In this document: positions 30,470 through 33,324 of the stretch, piece after piece
Layout of the letters: every line of letters starts with the position of its first letter
Numbering within the stretch: position 1 is the stretch's first letter
Assembly: GCA_947378235.1 (NCBI GenBank)
Contig: CANCJE010000017.1
Location: 1 to 33,324 of the forward strand
From: Caulobacteraceae bacterium
Lineage (GTDB): Bacteria; Pseudomonadota; Alphaproteobacteria; Caulobacterales; Caulobacteraceae
DNA: 33,324 nucleotides
Reading direction: 5' to 3'
Translations under genes and position numbers: made by a program
Notes under the pieces: generated by a model
What the model was told of the DNA's origin: nothing
Databases searched by the model: none
Seen by the model: only the letters and a program-made list of their open reading frames with translations

Positions 30470-31674
30470 TTTCTAACCTGCTGTTGGCTGGTGTTGATCA
30501 CATGCTGAATTTCAGCGGATTGTTGGGCAGATTTTCCTCGAAGGACCGAAGGGTCGAGGGTTTTGACGTCGGTCTGACCGGTCAGCGCCATCGCCACCAT
30601 CATTTCATGACGCATCAGTTCAAGCACCTTGCTCACGCCCGCGCCGCCGCGCGCCGCCAAGGCATAGGCCCATGCGCGGCCGATCAAGACGCCATCGGCC
30701 CCCGAGGCCATTGCCCGAAGGACGTCAAGTCCTGAACGGATGCCGCTATCCATGAGGATGCTGGCCCTGCCCCCTACCGCCTCGACAATTTCAGGCAAGA
30801 TCTTGATCGTCGATGAGGCACCGTCCAGCTGTCGGCCACCGTGATTGGACACTATCAAGGTCTCAACTCCGGAATCGACGGCAGCTACGGCATCGTCACT
30901 ATCCAAAACGCCCTTGATGACGATAGAGCCCTTCCAGCGGTCACGCACCCAGTCGAGATCTTTCCAGGTTAGGGAGGGATCAAAGTTGCGACCGACCCAA
31001 TCGGTAAATTGGGCCAAGGTTGCGCCCTCATGCATGACCTTGGCGACATTGCCCAAGGCGTGGGGACGACCCAACAGGCCGACATCGATCGCCCATTCTG
31101 GGTGCTTGGCAATATCGACGGCACGGGACATGCGATCCAACAGGGTTTGAGAGCCGGTCAGTCCAGTCCGCACGTCACGATATCGGGCGCTGTGAACGAT
31201 CAGGTCCACCGTCATAACCAGGGTTGTGACCCCCATAGCCGCTGCACGGTTGAGGAAGTCCTCCATAAAGACCCGGTCACGGATCATATAGAGCTGCATG
31301 CAAACCGGCGCAGAGGTGTTTGCAGCCACCTCTTCAATAGAGCAACAAGACATGGTCGAGAGGATGAACGGCACACCGGCCTTTTCAGCGGCTTGGGCCG
31401 CCTGCACTTCACCGCGCCGCGCATAGAGGCCCGCCAAGCCAATGGGGGCCAAGGCGATGGGCATACTGACTGGCCGGCCGAGCATGGTGGTCGAAAGATC
31501 GACGCTCGATACGTCGTGCATGACGCGCTGTCGAACCGACAGGGCGTTCAAATCGTCGACATTTTGCCCAAGCGTGGTCTCCGAATAGGAGCCACCATCG
31601 ACATATTCGAAGAGAAACTTTGGCAGGCGGCGCTGGGCCGCAAGGCGGTAGTCACTCACGTCAGCCAGGCGCAT
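30466..31674 (-). CDS. lldD: FMN-dependent L-lactate / alpha-hydroxy-acid dehydrogenase
   Basis: This 402-residue enzyme oxidises an L-2-hydroxy acid to a keto acid with FMN and passes electrons to the membrane quinone pool. The sequence follows E. coli LldD closely: SDYRLAAQRRLPKFLFEYVD, GGSYSETTLGQNVDDL, SMPIALAPIGLAGLYARRGE, MQLYMIRDR, TVDLIVHSARYRDVRTG, SLTWKDLDWVRDRWKGSIVI. Active-site residues are Y24, Y129, D156, R164, K254, H278 and R281 (in SNHGGRQLDG). It sits between the crotonase and amidohydrolase genes of a sugar-acid operon. The true substrate may be lactate, glycolate or another hydroxy acid released in the pathway (inference). The gene name reflects family similarity only. 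Confidence 0.9.
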   Translation of the reverse strand: MRLADVSDYRLAAQRRLPKFLFEYVDGGSYSETTLGQNVDDLNALSVRQRVMHDVSSVDLSTTMLGRPVSMPIALAPIGLAGLYARRGEVQAAQAAEKAGVPFILSTMSCCSIEEVAANTSAPVCMQLYMIRDRVFMEDFLNRAAAMGVTTLVMTVDLIVHSARYRDVRTGLTGSQTLLDRMSRAVDIAKHPEWAIDVGLLGRPHALGNVAKVMHEGATLAQFTDWVGRNFDPSLTWKDLDWVRDRWKGSIVIKGVLDSDDAVAAVDSGVETLIVSNHGGRQLDGASSTIKILPEIVEAVGGRASILMDSGIRSGLDVLRAMASGADGVLIGRAWAYALAARGGAGVSKVLELMRHEMMVAMALTGQTDVKTLDPSVLRGKSAQQSAEIQHVINTSQQQVRK

Positions 31675-31705
31675 GGCTCATCGTCTCCCAAGGGTCAAGA
31701 TCACG

Positions 31706-32482
31706 TTACCCACCCGTCCACACCCGCGGTTCCTTGTTGAGGAACTTGCGAACCCCCGAACGGAAATCGGCGCTGCCATAGACCAAGCGGGTCAAGTCGT
31801 CAGTGTTGGGCAGATTGGCATAGACTATTCGCCATAGGGCCGTTTTACTGGCCTGGCTGGTCAGGGGCGCATTTTCAGAGGCCCTTAAACACAGGTCGTC
31901 CAATGCCTGTTCAAAGGCCTCAGGCTCCACCACCTTTGTCAGAACACCGTGTGACAAGAGCTCATCGGCAGTCAACATCTCACCGAGCAACAGGACCCTT
32001 TTGGCCTGGGCAATACCCAGATGGGCAGCCATGCGCGCATAGCCTTTGGCCGAAAGGCAGTTGCCAATCGAGCGGCCAAGGGGTGATCCAAATCTGGATG
32101 AAGGGGTCGCGATGCGAAGGTCACAAGCGCAAGACAGGGCCAACCCGCCGCCCACGGCCCAGCCCTCAACCGCTGCAATAGTGATCATGGGCAAGGTCTC
32201 GACCAGACCTACATAGCTGTCCATCTCGGCCTCGTAGTCGACGCCGCGGTCACCATCGTCGAAGGTCAGGAAATCGTCGATCTCGGTACCCGCGACGAAG
32301 GCCTTGCCCCCTGCACCACGCAGGACCACCACCCGCAAAGTTCGGTCAGTGGAAATCTCTTGGCAAATGGCCCCGAGCTGACGCCACATGCCAAAGGACA
32401 GGGCATTAAGGGACGCCTGATTGTCGAACAGGATCTGACCGACAGCGCCCTTGCGGCTGAATAAAACCTGACCCGACGACAT
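31706..32482 (-). CDS. Crotonase-fold protein (enoyl-CoA hydratase/isomerase family), atypical active site
   Basis: This 258-residue protein has the crotonase fold: QILFDNQASLNALSFGMW, VVLRGAGGKAFVAGTEIDDF (oxyanion-hole strand), ITIAAVEGWAVGGGLALSCA followed by CDLRIATPSSRFGSP, and AKRVLLLGEMLTADELLSHG. In standard enoyl-CoA hydratase the two catalytic glutamates lie in GGGxEL and in the following FGxPE loop. Here the positions read GGGLAL and FGSPLGRSIGNCLSA, so both appear lost. The reaction is therefore uncertain; isomerase, hydrolase or lyase activity is possible. It starts 2 bases after the stop of the semialdehyde dehydrogenase gene and is surely co-transcribed. Confidence 0.9.
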   Translation of the reverse strand: MSSGQVLFSRKGAVGQILFDNQASLNALSFGMWRQLGAICQEISTDRTLRVVVLRGAGGKAFVAGTEIDDFLTFDDGDRGVDYEAEMDSYVGLVETLPMITIAAVEGWAVGGGLALSCACDLRIATPSSRFGSPLGRSIGNCLSAKGYARMAAHLGIAQAKRVLLLGEMLTADELLSHGVLTKVVEPEAFEQALDDLCLRASENAPLTSQASKTALWRIVYANLPNTDDLTRLVYGSADFRSGVRKFLNKEPRVWTGG

Positions 32483-32484
32483 GG

Positions 32485-33324
32485 CTAGTCCTGCGCCAAT
32501 TCGAGCTGACCATTGATGCGGCGGGGAACCTTAAAGGGGTTCTCATCGCGCAGCGCCATCGGCAGAAGGCTGGCCGGAACATCTTGATAGCTGACCGGCC
32601 GCAGGAACCGCATGATCGCTAAGGACCCCACCGAGGTGGAACGCGGATCGGAGGTCGAAGGGAACGGTCCGCCATGAACCATGGCATGGCCAACCTCAAC
32701 GCCTGTGCCAAAGCCATTGAACAGAATACGCCCCGCGCGGCGTTCAAGGATCGGCAAGAGACGCGCTGCCGCCTGATGGTCCGCCTCGACCGCATGGACC
32801 GCCGCTGTCAACTGTCCCTCAAGACCCTCCAAGACATCGATCAGCGTTTCGAAATCCGGGCAGCGGACAAGGATAGAGGCGGCGCCAAAGACCTCATCAT
32901 GCAAAGAACGATCAGATTGAAACGCCTCAGCCGTGGTGCTGAAGAGGGCTGCTTGGCATTGCACACCGGCAGCCTCCAAGCCTTGGGCCACCATCGTGAC
33001 GGCTGCATTCGCCTGAAGCGCACCAACGCCCGCCTCATAGGCCTTGTGAATTCCAGGCGTTAGCATTGTCGACGCAGAGGCCATATTCAATGCCGAGCTT
33101 GCACCCGCCAAAAAAGCCTCAAGCCCCGGCCCCTCGACTGCCAATAGAAGCCCCGGATTAGTGCAGAACTGACCCGCGCCAAGGGTAAGAGACGCCGCGA
33201 AGGCCTCTCCTATCGCCCTGCCGTTTTTTGATAGGGCCGCTGGTAACAAGACCACAGGATTGATGGAGCTCATCTCAGCATAGACCGGGATCGGTTCAGG
33301 CCGCGATTGGGCGATCTTCATGAA
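32485..33324 (-). CDS. Alpha-ketoglutarate semialdehyde dehydrogenase, C-terminal part only
   Basis: The visible 279 residues are the C-terminal half of an NAD(P)-dependent aldehyde dehydrogenase; the N-terminal half lies beyond the right edge. [20 protein letters not shown] and [14 protein letters not shown], with the catalytic cysteine, are typical of the 2,5-dioxovalerate (alpha-ketoglutarate semialdehyde) dehydrogenase group. So are [48 protein letters not shown] and the [10 protein letters not shown] tail. This is the last step of the Weimberg and related sugar-acid routes, giving alpha-ketoglutarate, and fits the xylX-like enzyme at 27105. The ATG near 33321 is internal, because the reading frame runs on through the edge. 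It leads the visible part of the minus-strand operon. Confidence 0.92.
   Translation of the reverse strand, partial: FMKIAQSRPEPIPVYAEMSSINPVVLLPAALSKNGRAIGEAFAASLTLGAGQFCTNPGLLLAVEGPGLEAFLAGASSALNMASASTMLTPGIHKAYEAGVGALQANAAVTMVAQGLEAAGVQCQAALFSTTAEAFQSDRSLHDEVFGAASILVRCPDFETLIDVLEGLEGQLTAAVHAVEADHQAAARLLPILERRAGRILFNGFGTGVEVGHAMVHGGPFPSTSDPRSTSVGSLAIMRFLRPVSYQDVPASLLPMALRDENPFKVPRRINGQLELAQD

Noticed and set aside
1-33324. Insertion sequences, prophage genes or CRISPR arrays
   Set aside because: No transposase, integrase or phage motif was recognised, and no regularly spaced repeats were seen.

Overview
The window looks like part of an alphaproteobacterial chromosome, most likely Caulobacterales or Sphingomonadales. 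This rests on two large Caulobacter/Sphingomonas-style TonB-dependent receptors, many secreted PQQ-type enzymes and cytochromes c, and a 2-keto-3-deoxy-pentonate dehydratase that resembles Caulobacter XylX closely as I recall it. The assignment is by motif recognition only; no search was run. I saw no transposase, phage gene, CRISPR array, rRNA or tRNA.

Layout. (1) 1-896: the N-terminal two thirds of selA (minus strand), running off the left edge. (2) 1137-8483: two paralogous secreted NHL-type beta-propellers face each other across a shared terminator. Beyond them, a TonB receptor (minus) and a secreted cytochrome c/sugar-dehydrogenase fusion (plus) diverge from one control region. (3) 8609-19226: a LacI-type repressor gene, then a six-gene operon (SMP-30 lactonase, small secreted ABM-like protein, MFS carrier, PQQ dehydrogenase, cytochrome c, bicupin) and a second TonB receptor with a terminator. 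(4) 19262-24561: a secreted mutarotase-like protein, a 2-keto-4-pentenoate-hydratase-like enzyme, a cytochrome c, an alginate-export-type porin, a PepSY-type membrane protein and an 84-residue protein. (5) 24769-29093: an IclR regulator and MFS carrier, divergent from a xylX-like dehydratase and an FCD-type GntR regulator. (6) 29135-33324: a minus-strand operon with an alpha-ketoglutarate-semialdehyde dehydrogenase (cut by the right edge), an atypical crotonase, an LldD-like hydroxy-acid dehydrogenase and a secreted amidohydrolase.

How it may work together (inference). The gene set fits uptake of a sugar or sugar derivative through TonB receptors and a porin, oxidation in the periplasm by two PQQ-type enzymes that pass electrons to cytochromes c, and opening of the lactone by the SMP-30 protein. 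The sugar acid would enter through ACS-type MFS carriers, be dehydrated by FAH-fold enzymes, and be oxidised to alpha-ketoglutarate as in the Weimberg route. The substrate cannot be read from the sequence.

The most notable non-coding signals are three operator families, each plausibly tied to one of the three local regulators: (a) TGnnAACGATTnCA LacI-type sites at 9728, 16254 and 16322, the first lying on the -10 of a near-consensus promoter; (b) a CTCTCA-N5-TGAGAG palindrome between genes at 1008, 3781, 6789, 6829, 21840 and 24717; (c) a TGTATACA GntR-type site at 26956 between the divergent MFS and xylX-like genes.
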